A stretch of DNA of 54,419 nt from Pyrinomonadaceae bacterium (GCA_014380365.1 JACMJZ010000014.1:1-54419), one strand, 5' to 3'; counted from the first letter of the stretch, positions 7,869-17,070 are shown. The notes: generated from the letters alone by a model not told the origin. Made by a program: numbers and translations.

Positions 7869-10800
7869 ATGTACTTCAGCAAGCTTGTCAAAAACAGTCT
7901 GGCCCTCTTAGCCATCGCCTTCATCCTGTCAGAGCCGACGTTTCAGGGCCGCCCCCGCTCTGTGCTCCTTACTGCCTTTGCTGAATCAAGCGGCACAGAA
8001 CAAGGTACTGATGGTATTCATCTGCCGGCGCCGGGAGAATCAACTACGCAAGAACTCTCCGCTGGCGAATTCCATTCGTACCGAATAACACTCGAGACAA
8101 ATCAATACCTCCACGCACTTGTCGAGCAACATGGCATGGAAGCGGGCGTGACGCTCTACGAACCGAGTGGCCGAATCCTGGTTCAACTCGATTGCCGCCA
8201 TTACGGGCCGACACCCGTTTCACTCATCGCAGAAACGACTGGAACATACCGGATGGAAGTGCGGTCGCTTGAAAGAGAGCACGTGCGCGGGCGTTACGAA
8301 TTGAAGGCCGAAGAAATCAGACCTTCTACGGAGAAAGACAAGTATCGGATTGCAGCCGAGAAATCTTTTGCCGAGGCGGAGCAACTGCTCGAAGAGTCGA
8401 AAGCGGAATCAATCCGCAGGGCGGTGGATAAGTTCAAAGCCTCGCTGCCCGCCTGGAAGGCTGCCGGTGATCGTCGGGAAGAAGCTCTTTCACTCAAGCG
8501 CATCGGTGAGAGCTATCAGCCTTTAGGTGAGTATCAAAGCTCGCTGACCTTTTACAATCAGTCGCTCTCTATTAGTCGACAGATAAGGGATCGCAAGAGT
8601 GAAGGCGAAATACTTAACGATCTCAGCATCATTTACCTTACGTTGGGAGATGTCCCCAGAGCCACTTACCTCTGCTCACAGGCCCTGAAGTTAAGCCGGG
8701 CCACAGGTAATCTTCACGGTGAGGCTCAGGCCCTAAACAACTTTGGAGAAGTTCACTACGGACTGGGCGAGTTGCAGCAGTCCGTTGACCTGTATCAGCA
8801 AGCGTTACCGCTCTGGCGCAAGTTGGGCGATCGGAGAGGTCAGGCTCTGACACTTTTGAACTTTGGCTACTCCTACTCGGACATGGGCAAGATGAGTGAA
8901 GCTTTCAACGCTTATGCTCAAGCCCTGCTTTTCTGGCGAACCATAAACAACCTTCGGGGCCAGGCCGCAACGCTTACCGCGATCGGGCGTTTGTATTCCC
9001 GCATGGGAGAAAGTCAGGAGGCACTCGGCTTTTTTGATCAAGCGATGCGGATCGCCCAAGCCGTCGGAGACCCGATTGAGCAAGCCAGAATTCTCAATGG
9101 CATTGCTTACATCTACGACCAGTTAGGTGAAAAGCAAAAGGCAATTGGCTATTACAACCAGGCACTCTCTCTCTTTCGCGCCGCCAGATATTCCAATGGA
9201 GAAGCAAGCACGCTTCACGACATCGGTCGGGCGTACTATTCCCTCGGAGATAATCAGCAAGCCCTTGACTACTATCAGCAGGCTCTCAGCATCTCCAGAG
9301 CCGCCGGCGACCGTCGCCTGGAGTTCACTGAGTTAAGAGATATTGGCAAGGTCTATGATTCTCTGGGCGACAAAGCAAAGGCGCTCGACGCTTACCTTAG
9401 GGCGCTTTCTTTCTGGCGATCGGAACGAGATCTCCGCGCAGAAGTCGATACACTCAACCCCATAGGACTCATCTTTGAAGCACGAGGACAGAAACAGAAG
9501 GCGCTCGAATACTACGAAAAGGCGCTGCCGCTCAGCCGCACAGCAAAGTACCGTTATGGAGAGACCGCGACGCTCCTGGCTATCGCGCGGGTGGAGCGTG
9601 ACAGCGGCCACTTGATGAAAGCTCGCGACCGCGCGGAGGAGGCACTCGTAGTCGTCGAATCGCTCCGGGAGAAGGTTGACAGTCAGGACCTGCGCGCGTC
9701 GTACTTCGCATCGGTGCGGCAACCGTATGAGTTTTATATTGACCTGCTCATGAGGCTGCATGTCGAGCGCCCTTCCGAAGGGTTTGATGCCGCCGCGTTT
9801 GAGGCGAGCGAGCGAGCCCGGGCGCGTTCGCTGCTCGAGACGCTGTCTGTTGCGCGCGTTGGCGTCCGGCGCAGGGCTGAGCCGGCTCTATTGGAGCGGG
9901 AGAGTAAGCTGAGTAAAGAACTGAACGATAAAGCCGCGCGACGGATGAATCTTGCCCCCGCCAGCAAACAGGACGACCCTGAGGCGCTGATGCTCGCCAA
10001 AGAGATCGACGACCTCGCGTGGCAACTTCGTGAGGTAGAGGCCCAGATCAGGGCAGGCAGTATGGAGCAAACCGCGTCGCTTGAGACGCGGCCCCTGGGA
10101 TTGAAGGCGATTCAGGACCGCGTAGTCAGTGATGAAACGCTCCTCCTGGAGTATTCACTCGGAGAGGAGCGGAGCTTTCTATGGGCTATCACCAGAGAAA
10201 CGATTTTCGCTTACGAGCTGCCGCGACGGGCAGAGATCGAAGAATTGGCTCGCGGTGTCTATGACTCGCTCACCGCAAATCAACTTCTGCCGGGAGAACC
10301 ATTCGTGGAACAGCAAGCCAGGGTGGCCATGGCTAACGAACAACTACCATCACAGATCGGAAACCTCAGCAAGATTCTGCTCGCTCCGGTGGCGGACAAA
10401 CTCCGAACAAAGCGCTTGCTGATCGTGGCTGATGGCGCGTTGCAGTACATACCGTTTCAGGTTCTGACCAAACCGACCACACCTAACCTGGCCAACAACG
10501 GCGAAAAAGCAGCAGAGCCCAGACCACTGGTAGCAGACCACGAAATCGTCAATCAGTCCTCGGCTTCCGCGTTGGCAGTTCTGATGGGGGACACCAGCAG
10601 ACGAAAGCAACCTTCGAACTCCGTAGCTGTCTTCGCGGACCCTGTATTCGAAGCAGACGATCCACGCATTACTTCTGGTAGCGTCACGACAACTGATGTC
10701 CTCCAACCGCCGCCCAGTGGAACAGAGTCTGATCGGGCTCTCAGAGACGTCGGCTTAATCGGAAACGGGACCAGAATTCCGCGCCTGCGCGCTTCACAAG

Positions 10801-11471
10801 ACGAAGCGGACGCTATCATGACCGCGGCGCCCTGGTGGTCAGGATTCAAAGCTATTGGTTTTCAGGCTAGTCGAGCGACCGCACTGAGGTCAGATCTTGG
10901 CGATTACCGCATCATCCACTTCGCCACTCATGGTTTTCTCAACGATGAGCACCCGGAATTGTCCGGCGTTGTCCTCTCGTTGTTTGACGAAAAAGGGCAA
11001 TCGCAAGAAGGATTTCTACGCTTGCATGATATTTACAACTTAAATCTGCCGGTTGACCTGGTGGTCCTGAGCGCATGTAACACTGGGCTTGGAAAAGAAG
11101 TTAAGGGAGAGGGATTGATCGGACTGACCCGCGGCTTTATGTATGCTGGCGCGTCTAGTGTGGTCGCGAGTCTGTGGAAGGTCGACGATGAGGCGACCGC
11201 AGAATTGATGCGACTCTTCTATGGCTTCATGTTGCGAGATGGTCTGTCACCCGCGGCCGCGCTCAGAAAGGCCCAAGTGACTATGTCCCAGCAGAAGCGT
11301 CGACAGTCGCCATATTTCTGGGCCGGCTTTGTAATTCAAGGACAGTATCTTCAATCTGAAAGGTCCAGTCGTTTGCCAATCCCTGGTCTCGCCCTTTGGG
11401 CAGTGGCGGCAGCCGTCCTAAGTGCTGCGGGAATCTACGCCTTGAGGCGACGACGAAAGACCGCTCTTTAG
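7869..11471 (+). CDS. TPR-CHAT protease with N-terminal PPC-like domain
   Basis: A 1200-residue protein. Residues 8-25 are hydrophobic (signal or anchor); residues about 45-150 look like a PPC-type beta domain (THE FHSYRITLE and YRMEVRSLE strands fit this fold). Roughly residues 155-640 are ten or more TPR/TPR_12 repeats with the GDRRGEA and YYQQALSISR pattern. The CHAT (caspase-like, clan CD) domain covers about 850-1155, with His1021 in HFATHGF and Cys1070 in LSACNTG, so the dyad is intact. A C-terminal hydrophobic helix lies near 1176-1195. The CHAT domain is thus probably tethered to the membrane; which side is unclear. It is followed after 70 nt by an ECF sigma factor gene and a membrane anti-sigma-like gene, a plausible transcription unit. 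No Cas protein is adjacent, so this is not the type III-E CRISPR TPR-CHAT. Confidence 0.9.
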   Translation: MYFSKLVKNSLALLAIAFILSEPTFQGRPRSVLLTAFAESSGTEQGTDGIHLPAPGESTTQELSAGEFHSYRITLETNQYLHALVEQHGMEAGVTLYEPSGRILVQLDCRHYGPTPVSLIAETTGTYRMEVRSLEREHVRGRYELKAEEIRPSTEKDKYRIAAEKSFAEAEQLLEESKAESIRRAVDKFKASLPAWKAAGDRREEALSLKRIGESYQPLGEYQSSLTFYNQSLSISRQIRDRKSEGEILNDLSIIYLTLGDVPRATYLCSQALKLSRATGNLHGEAQALNNFGEVHYGLGELQQSVDLYQQALPLWRKLGDRRGQALTLLNFGYSYSDMGKMSEAFNAYAQALLFWRTINNLRGQAATLTAIGRLYSRMGESQEALGFFDQAMRIAQAVGDPIEQARILNGIAYIYDQLGEKQKAIGYYNQALSLFRAARYSNGEASTLHDIGRAYYSLGDNQQALDYYQQALSISRAAGDRRLEFTELRDIGKVYDSLGDKAKALDAYLRALSFWRSERDLRAEVDTLNPIGLIFEARGQKQKALEYYEKALPLSRTAKYRYGETATLLAIARVERDSGHLMKARDRAEEALVVVESLREKVDSQDLRASYFASVRQPYEFYIDLLMRLHVERPSEGFDAAAFEASERARARSLLETLSVARVGVRRRAEPALLERESKLSKELNDKAARRMNLAPASKQDDPEALMLAKEIDDLAWQLREVEAQIRAGSMEQTASLETRPLGLKAIQDRVVSDETLLLEYSLGEERSFLWAITRETIFAYELPRRAEIEELARGVYDSLTANQLLPGEPFVEQQARVAMANEQLPSQIGNLSKILLAPVADKLRTKRLLIVADGALQYIPFQVLTKPTTPNLANNGEKAAEPRPLVADHEIVNQSSASALAVLMGDTSRRKQPSNSVAVFADPVFEADDPRITSGSVTTTDVLQPPPSGTESDRALRDVGLIGNGTRIPRLRASQDEADAIMTAAPWWSGFKAIGFQASRATALRSDLGDYRIIHFATHGFLNDEHPELSGVVLSLFDEKGQSQEGFLRLHDIYNLNLPVDLVVLSACNTGLGKEVKGEGLIGLTRGFMYAGASSVVASLWKVDDEATAELMRLFYGFMLRDGLSPAAALRKAQVTMSQQKRRQSPYFWAGFVIQGQYLQSERSSRLPIPGLALWAVAAAVLSAAGIYALRRRRKTAL

Positions 11472-11541
11472 ACTACAATGCGCCGAGAGGCCACCGGGCC
11501 GAGCCACAAATTTCACCTGCGTCCGACTCTTACTGGCTTGA

Positions 11542-12096
11542 ATGAAGAAAGACTGGATCCTAACTCAGGAATCTTTTGATGCCCTGCTCGTCTGGCTTGA
11601 TCCCGCGCGTGAAGAAGCCGGACGAAAATACGAGGAGATCCGGGTTCGTCTCATCAAGATTTTCACCTGCCGTAAGTGTTCTGAAGCGGAAGACCTCGCC
11701 GACGAAACAATTAACCGGGTCAGCAAAAAGTTAAAGGAAATCGAGAGCACTTACTCAGGTGCCCGCGCGCCCTATTTTTATGGAGTGGCCAACAAGGTGT
11801 ACATGGAGTATTTGAGAAGGAAGAAGGTGCCTGCGCCACCCGCGCCCGCCGATCAGTCAGACGCTATTGAGAAAGAATATGCCTGCCTCGAAAAATGTAT
11901 TGAAGACTTAACGCCTGACAATCGAGAACTGGTGCTCCAGTATTATCAGGGTGAGAAAACGGCCAAGATAGTTCATCGCAAACAGCTAGCCGAACAGCTG
12001 GGTATCGCTGTGAACGCCCTGAGAATACGCGCTCATCGCATTCGCACCTCGCTTCAGGATTGTGTGGAAGGTTGCCTTCAGGAAGCGACTGCATGA
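11542..12096 (+). CDS. ECF-type RNA polymerase sigma factor
   Basis: A 184-residue sigma70-family protein. Residues about 25-95 fit region 2 (SEAEDLADETINRVSKKL, then PYFYGVANKVYMEYLRRKK), and residues 120-175 fit region 4 (LTPDNRELVLQYYQ, then LAEQLGIAVNALRIRAHRI). It would direct RNA polymerase to a specific promoter set. It lies 70 nt after the TPR-CHAT gene and 60 nt before a membrane protein likely to be its anti-sigma partner, so all three may be cotranscribed and functionally coupled. No strong Shine-Dalgarno precedes the ATG. The pair of cysteines CRKC near residue 49 is unusual and could be redox or metal responsive, which is speculation. Confidence 0.85.
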   Translation: MKKDWILTQESFDALLVWLDPAREEAGRKYEEIRVRLIKIFTCRKCSEAEDLADETINRVSKKLKEIESTYSGARAPYFYGVANKVYMEYLRRKKVPAPPAPADQSDAIEKEYACLEKCIEDLTPDNRELVLQYYQGEKTAKIVHRKQLAEQLGIAVNALRIRAHRIRTSLQDCVEGCLQEATA

Positions 12097-12156
12097 AATG
12101 GCCTGGGCTAAATAAGCATTGAATATGGAGAGCCTTGACGGGGGAAGGGGCTGGCA

Positions 12157-13086
12157 TTGAAGTTAGACGCTAAAGAACTGGCATTAATAAGGAAATATCT
12201 TCTGGGGCGGTCGCCGCAGGAGGAATGCACTAACATCGAACAACGGCTGTTGGCCGATTCTGACTATTTTCAGGAGATTTTAATTGGAGAAGAAGAGCTA
12301 ACTGACGAGTACGTTGCCGAACAACTTTCTGAATCTGACAGACAAGCTTTTGAGACAAACTTCCTGGTGACCGTTGAGCGGCAGAGACGAGTGAGTTTTG
12401 CACGTCGCTGGAGTAAGTACATCGGCGAAGCGACAAAAACGGCGGTGGAGGAAGAGATTGTCACTCAACCTTCTGAACTGTCAGCCGATTCAGACGACTC
12501 CGTCGTTTCCCCAGTTTCCACGGTTTCCACAGTTTTCCCCGTTTTCCCGGTTTCCCCACAGAGGCGACGCTTCTTTTCGTTTTTCCCTGCGCAAACCCCG
12601 ATTCTCTCTTACTCCCTGGCGGCTGCCGTCCTGCTGGGGGTTGTCAGCCTTTCCTGGGTAGTAGTCAGGAATTGGAGAAGTCCACAGACTGGGGGAAGTG
12701 CTTTGGCTGTGACCCTGACCCCGGGACTTACGAGGGACGGCGGCGAGATTACAAGAATCAGGCTATCGCCAGGACTGGACAGTGTTGACCTCCGGCTTAC
12801 TCTTCCGAAATCTGACTATCGAGAGAAATCTGACTATCGAGTTTATAGAAGTGTCTTACTGGCTGATGACAGGTCACAAATGTGGTCCAGCGGAGACCTG
12901 ATAGCGGTCAATGAAGCGGAAAGTCTCGGTAGCCAGAGCGACAACGGCTCTGGAACAACTTTCGTCGTTTCAAGGGTTCCGGCCAGACTGCTTGCGCCCG
13001 GCGACTATCGCGTCGCAGTCAGTGGCCGCTCAAGCAACAGCGCGTTTGAAGACATCGCCACCTACTCCTTCCGCGTAGTGCGATAG
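12157..13086 (+). CDS. Membrane anti-sigma-like partner protein
   Basis: A 309-residue protein starting at a TTG preceded by a GGGGAAGGGG stretch. Residues 1-85 form an acidic helical domain (SPQEECTNIEQRLLADSDYF, then EEELTDEYVAEQLSESDR) of a kind I associate with sigma-factor neighbours in Acidobacteriota; it lacks the zinc-binding His/Cys motif of classical ZAS anti-sigma factors. A Pro/Val/Ser linker (about 115-135) leads to a single transmembrane helix near residues 150-170 and an extracytoplasmic beta-rich domain ending FRVVR. The likely role is holding the sigma factor at the membrane, an inference from position and topology. The linker is encoded by DNA micro-repeats (12508-12561). 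Confidence 0.7.
   Translation: MKLDAKELALIRKYLLGRSPQEECTNIEQRLLADSDYFQEILIGEEELTDEYVAEQLSESDRQAFETNFLVTVERQRRVSFARRWSKYIGEATKTAVEEEIVTQPSELSADSDDSVVSPVSTVSTVFPVFPVSPQRRRFFSFFPAQTPILSYSLAAAVLLGVVSLSWVVVRNWRSPQTGGSALAVTLTPGLTRDGGEITRIRLSPGLDSVDLRLTLPKSDYREKSDYRVYRSVLLADDRSQMWSSGDLIAVNEAESLGSQSDNGSGTTFVVSRVPARLLAPGDYRVAVSGRSSNSAFEDIATYSFRVVR
12508..12561 (+). repeat. Degenerate 9-nt tandem repeats in the anti-sigma-like gene
   Basis: About six diverged copies of a 9-nt word of the type GTTTCCCCA / GTTTCCACG run in frame and encode a Val-Ser/Phe-Pro linker just before the transmembrane helix. It is a likely site of length variation between strains. Confidence 0.7.
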
Positions 13087-13151
13087 ATCTCTCCTCCGCT
13101 CATTCCTCGTTCCATTTCCTGGTGTCCCCCACGTATTCGCACGCAGACTCA

Positions 13152-13253
13152 CGCCACGCGCATCAAACTCGTTATCAAAGAACTGTCCTTCGTCTCTACC
13201 AACTACTTCAGTAGCGCCTTCAATTTTGGGCCAGCACTACCGCGCTCTCGCGA
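13152..13253 (-). pseudogene. Fragment of a thymidine kinase gene
   Basis: Positions 13152-13212 align with 24553-24612 inside the intact tdk of this window with only four differences (three substitutions and a one-base indel); weaker matching continues to 13253. On the minus strand the fragment reads [15 protein letters not shown], the Walker B segment of thymidine kinase, with Ile changed to Arg, and then goes out of frame. No other part of tdk is found nearby. This is a partial duplication or the relic of a second tdk, not a gene. Confidence 0.85.
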
Positions 13254-13409
13254 AGCGTGCTCTGTAACTTCCCGAATTGATGACGTTGGTAGAACCCAGT
13301 TGCTGAGTCTTATTGCGCGGTGAACGCTGGAGCTCTTAGCGACGGTGCCGGTCGTAGTTCGTTAACCATGAATAGCCACGCCAAGGGTAGTGTCACGGTT
13401 TGAATTAAA

Positions 13410-13513
13410 CTCTGTGCGTCCTCTGTGTTCTCTATGTCTCTGTGGTGACTCCTTTTTGGCGATTGCTCACCACCGAGACACGGGGAAACGGAGGTTCACA
13501 GAGGAAACTGAAA
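13410..13513. repeat. Dispersed long inverted repeat, CTCTGTG family, copy 1
   Basis: One arm carries words such as CTCTGTGTTCTC and GTCTCTGTGG, the other CACCGAGACACGG and GTTCACAGAG, as imperfect reverse complements around a centre near 13455. A second element with the same words lies at 42133-42235. No coding function is seen. Confidence 0.7.
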
Positions 13514-13663
13514 GTGGGACACTAGCCACGCCAAGTCCGATCTTGAAATAGCCCGGCTTACAAGAGACAATGGCGGCGCTCAGCTTCGTTAGGCTTATCT
13601 TTTCCACGAGTTTCTCGCTAACCGTTCTCAGTTCAGTTCTTAAGTTGAGGTAGCCTCGCCCAT

Positions 13664-16600
13664 ATGATTGGCCAAACTTTCTCGCACTACCGAATTATTA
13701 AGGAACTCGGCAAAGGTGGCATGGGCGTTGTCTACCTCGCGGAGGACACGGTGCTGGGCCGGCAAGTCGCCGTCAAGACACTAACCGAAGCAGGTGGCCC
13801 GGGCCGGCAACATTTTCGCACCCGTTTCCTGCGCGAAGCGCGCGCAGTATCCGCCCTTTCTCATCCGCATATCGCCACCATTCACGACTACGGCGAAACT
13901 CCCGACGGGCAACCATACATAGTGATGGAGCTAGTCAAGGGCGAAACGCTCGCCGAACTGTTGAGCAAGAACACGTTGACGATTGCCCGCGCAATCGAGA
14001 TCATCAAGCAAGTCGCCGAAGCACTCTCCGAAGCACACCGGCATGGCATAGTGCATCGCGACATCAAACCTTCGAACATCGCTATAAATGAGCGTGGTCA
14101 AGTCAAAGTCCTGGACTTCGGACTTGCGAAAGAGATTACTGCTGCACAAGCCGCTGAGGGAGATCCCGAGGCACACGCGCTTCTCAATACGCAAACCCGC
14201 GAAGGTGTGATCGTGGGCACGCCGACGTATCTATCGCCCGAGCAAGCGCTGGGAGTGGACGTCGACTCGCGCAGCGATCTGTTCTCACTCGGCGGCGTGC
14301 TGTACGAGTGCATCGCGGGTAAACCACCATTCTTTGGCGGCAACCCGATCGAGATTTGCGCGCGAGTAATCCGCGACGATCCTCCTCCGCCATCGCAACT
14401 AAACGCGGACGTTAGCAGTGAACTGGATCGCATTACACTGAAAGCCCTGGCCAAGAAGCAGGAGGAACGTTACCAAACAGCGGACGAATTGATCGCTGAC
14501 TTAGATCTGTTGCAGACAGAAATGCATGGTCAAGGCTCGGGCCACACAGTCACCCGCCTGATTGCTCCATCCGCCGTAACACAACCCGCCAGCGCGCTCG
14601 CCACCCTATCAGACATCTTCAAGCGCCCTCGTGTATCAGTGGGTTATGCTTTGGCTGTGGCGCTCTTGATAAGCGTGGGCATTCTTGGTTATTGGCTTCT
14701 GACGCGTTCCCGGCCCCATACGCCCAATGCGGGGGCGCAACGCTGGTTTGACTTAGGCGTCACGGCTCTGCGCGAGGGTGCTCATCATAAGGCAAGCAAA
14801 CTATTTGAAGAGGCTATCAAAGAGGATGATCAATTTGCCCTGGCTCATGCAAGGTTGGCCGAAGCCTGGTCCGAATTGGACTATACAGATAAGGCCAAGG
14901 ATGAACTCATTCGGGCTGCCGACCTTGTGCCGGATCGTTCAATCCTGCCTCAGGTGGATGGTTTTCGGCTCCAGGCTGTAACGGATACGGTGAGGCGAGA
15001 CTTTGCCAAAGCTATCGAGAGCTATCGCAGTATCGTCTCGGACCTTAGCGAACCGGAAAGGCCGCACGCCTATGTAGATCTAGGGCGCGCCTATGAAAAG
15101 AATGAAGACTTAGTAAAGGCAATTGAGAGTTACTTGGAGGCTACAAAGCGCAACCCCCATTATGCTGCGGCATTCCTTCGACTGGGCATCGTTTATGGCC
15201 GTCATCAGGATATTCCAAAAGCAGAGCTGGCATTTGATGAAGCGCTAAGACTTTATCAACTGTCGACTGATCTCGAGGGAACTACGGAGGCTCTCTTTCA
15301 AAGAGGTTCACTTCTCAATAGCCTCGATAAGTTTTCGGAGGCCCACAATCAGTTGAGACGTGCGCTTGAGATTGCGGCTAGTACCAAAAACAAACCCCAG
15401 CAAATCAAAACGCAGCTACAGCTGAGCAGCGTCGCCTATAGTGAGGGAGATGCCGTGCATGCTGAACAGTTAGCAAACACGGCCTTAGAAATGGCCCGAG
15501 CTGAAGGGCTCGATAACCTCACAACCAGCGGCTTAATTGATATCGGCAATATTTTTTTATTGCGTGGCAAATACATCGAAGCCGACAGATATTTTAATCA
15601 GGCACTTCGGATCGCCCAGTTGAACAAAGGTCGTCGCGGCGAGGCAAAGGCGCTGCTGTCCCTCGGCAGCCTGCGTCTCCAGGAAGGAAATGCGAGCGCC
15701 GCAGTTGATTCGATCAAGCCAGCGGTCGCCTATTATCAACAGGGCAACTACCGGAAAGAGACGTCCCAGGCTCTTTTATTGTTGGGACGAGCAAGTGAGT
15801 TGCAGGGCAATTACGACGAAGCGTTAAAGGCCTACGCGGAACAACTTCAGGTTGCAGCACAGATTGGCGATCCATCGCAGTTGGCTTATGCGCACGTATA
15901 CCTCGGTTCGTTCTTGGGTTATCAGGAACGGTATACAGAGGCGCTAGAACATTTTCGCCAGAGTTATAACATTAATAAAGGGTTGGGCGCTCACCCACGT
16001 TTGGGCTACGACTCCATGAATCAGGGAAATATGCTTTGGCAGGTTGGGCAATACAAAGAGGCTCGCGAGACACTCAACCAAGCGTCCTCTCTGGCAAAAC
16101 AACCCGGTGGAGATAATCAACAGCTTATGGCTTGGATTCTTTTGTTCGAGGCTCGTATGGCTTTGAGTGAGCTTCATCCCCAGAAGGCGGCTTTGTTGGC
16201 CAGGCAGTCTCTGGCTCTGGCAGGCACTGAGTACAAAGACATCCTCATTCAGGCAAAGTCCACCTTAGGATTAGCGCAAGCTCTCTCTGGCATGTTACGT
16301 GCAGGGTTAGGTTCGTGTCAGGAGGCGGTTGATCTAGCGACAGAAATCCGCGACCCACGATTAATCTCAAGCGGCCAATTGGCGCTATCGAGGGTGCTCC
16401 TGGAAAACGGAGACTCTCAGAATGCCTTGAAAATTTCACTCGCGGCCCAGGACTCTTTCTCTCGTAATGCCCTGCGTCATTCCGAATGGCAGGCGTGGAC
16501 CATCGCCGCGCTGGCAGGTGATCAACTAGGAGATCGAACAAAGGCGCATGAATATGCAAGCCGAGCTGAGAATGGACTTGGGAAACTTCGGGAGGACTGG

Positions 16601-16687
16601 GGCGAGGAAATCTTCAACGCCTATGTTCAGAGATCCGACGTCCAGTATTACCGCAAGCGAATAGGTGGAGTCTTAGCAAACCCTTAA
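13664..16687 (+). CDS. Transmembrane Ser/Thr protein kinase with C-terminal TPR domain
   Basis: A 1007-residue Hanks-type kinase. Residues 9-285 are the kinase domain with glycine loop GKGGMG (16-21), Lys38 in VAVK, the HRD motif at 131-133, Asn138, DFG at 151-153 and SPEQ near 191; all catalytic residues are intact. One transmembrane helix spans about 326-347. The remainder (about 360-990) is TPR repeats, so the sensory part is presumably outside the membrane. It would phosphorylate Ser/Thr on cytoplasmic proteins; the FHA-domain proteins at 22.3 and 42.4 kb are conceivable readers. A 98-residue protein gene follows after 27 nt, likely in the same transcript, which ends at a strong terminator at 17041. 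Confidence 0.93.
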   Translation: MIGQTFSHYRIIKELGKGGMGVVYLAEDTVLGRQVAVKTLTEAGGPGRQHFRTRFLREARAVSALSHPHIATIHDYGETPDGQPYIVMELVKGETLAELLSKNTLTIARAIEIIKQVAEALSEAHRHGIVHRDIKPSNIAINERGQVKVLDFGLAKEITAAQAAEGDPEAHALLNTQTREGVIVGTPTYLSPEQALGVDVDSRSDLFSLGGVLYECIAGKPPFFGGNPIEICARVIRDDPPPPSQLNADVSSELDRITLKALAKKQEERYQTADELIADLDLLQTEMHGQGSGHTVTRLIAPSAVTQPASALATLSDIFKRPRVSVGYALAVALLISVGILGYWLLTRSRPHTPNAGAQRWFDLGVTALREGAHHKASKLFEEAIKEDDQFALAHARLAEAWSELDYTDKAKDELIRAADLVPDRSILPQVDGFRLQAVTDTVRRDFAKAIESYRSIVSDLSEPERPHAYVDLGRAYEKNEDLVKAIESYLEATKRNPHYAAAFLRLGIVYGRHQDIPKAELAFDEALRLYQLSTDLEGTTEALFQRGSLLNSLDKFSEAHNQLRRALEIAASTKNKPQQIKTQLQLSSVAYSEGDAVHAEQLANTALEMARAEGLDNLTTSGLIDIGNIFLLRGKYIEADRYFNQALRIAQLNKGRRGEAKALLSLGSLRLQEGNASAAVDSIKPAVAYYQQGNYRKETSQALLLLGRASELQGNYDEALKAYAEQLQVAAQIGDPSQLAYAHVYLGSFLGYQERYTEALEHFRQSYNINKGLGAHPRLGYDSMNQGNMLWQVGQYKEARETLNQASSLAKQPGGDNQQLMAWILLFEARMALSELHPQKAALLARQSLALAGTEYKDILIQAKSTLGLAQALSGMLRAGLGSCQEAVDLATEIRDPRLISSGQLALSRVLLENGDSQNALKISLAAQDSFSRNALRHSEWQAWTIAALAGDQLGDRTKAHEYASRAENGLGKLREDWGEEIFNAYVQRSDVQYYRKRIGGVLANP

Positions 16688-16714
16688 TGCACTATCACAG
16701 GAAAAGGAGACGAA

Positions 16715-17011
16715 ATGGATCAGAAATCGGAAAAAGAAGAAGAGTTTGGCTTTGAGCGCGAAGGGCGCAAAGGAACACTAGAGGTCCCACCCGTCGTTAT
16801 CAAAGGTGGTTCCATAGAGGTTGAGTTTCCCATCGAGCCCTTCGATGCCCCCGAGCACGGTAAGAAGGTCAAGTTGGTCAAACACCCAAAGAACACCGAA
16901 ATTACTATCATAGAAGTCAGGGATCCTCAGAAGAACGTGATTAACACCTATAGGCTGCCCGCTAACTTGAAAGGCAAATGTTACATCTGCATCTGGGATA
17001 ACAGTCCATAG
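16715..17011 (+). CDS. Small acidic/basic mixed protein, function unknown
   Basis: A 98-residue soluble protein with a strong AAAAGGAGA site 7 nt before the ATG, so translation is likely to be high. The first 20 residues are highly charged; the rest has alternating hydrophobic residues suggesting a small beta-sandwich (IEVEFPIEP, KVKLVKH, TEITIIEVRD). No signal peptide or membrane helix. It follows the kinase gene by 27 nt and precedes a strong terminator, and is convergent with the subtilisin gene. Being a kinase substrate or protease partner is only a guess. I do not recognise the family. Confidence 0.75.
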   Translation: MDQKSEKEEEFGFEREGRKGTLEVPPVVIKGGSIEVEFPIEPFDAPEHGKKVKLVKHPKNTEITIIEVRDPQKNVINTYRLPANLKGKCYICIWDNSP

Positions 17012-17040
17012 CGCTTGTAGGGGAAGGCGATTGAGCTTTG

Positions 17041-17070
17041 GCGCGGCTGGTGACACCAGCCGCGCTTTTT
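17041..17070 (+). terminator. Strong intrinsic terminator after the kinase operon
   Basis: Perfect 11-bp GC-rich stem (GCGCGGCTGGT at 17041-17051, ACCAGCCGCGC at 17055-17065), 3-nt loop and five Ts. It ends transcription of the kinase and 98-residue protein genes and separates them from the convergent subtilisin gene. Confidence 0.92.

Larger units (their letters stand above)
13087..13663. other. Intergenic region with a gene fragment and a dispersed repeat
   Basis: No intact gene is seen in these 577 bases between the anti-sigma-like gene and the kinase gene. It contains a thymidine-kinase fragment (13152-13253) and a CTCTGTG-type inverted repeat (about 13410-13513), so it looks like a collecting point for foreign or duplicated DNA. 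Confidence 0.7.

Noticed and set aside
7869-11471. TPR-CHAT as part of a type III-E CRISPR (Craspase) system
   Set aside because: No fused Cas7-11 effector, no other Cas gene and no CRISPR array is present in the window, and the protein has membrane segments and a PPC-like domain.
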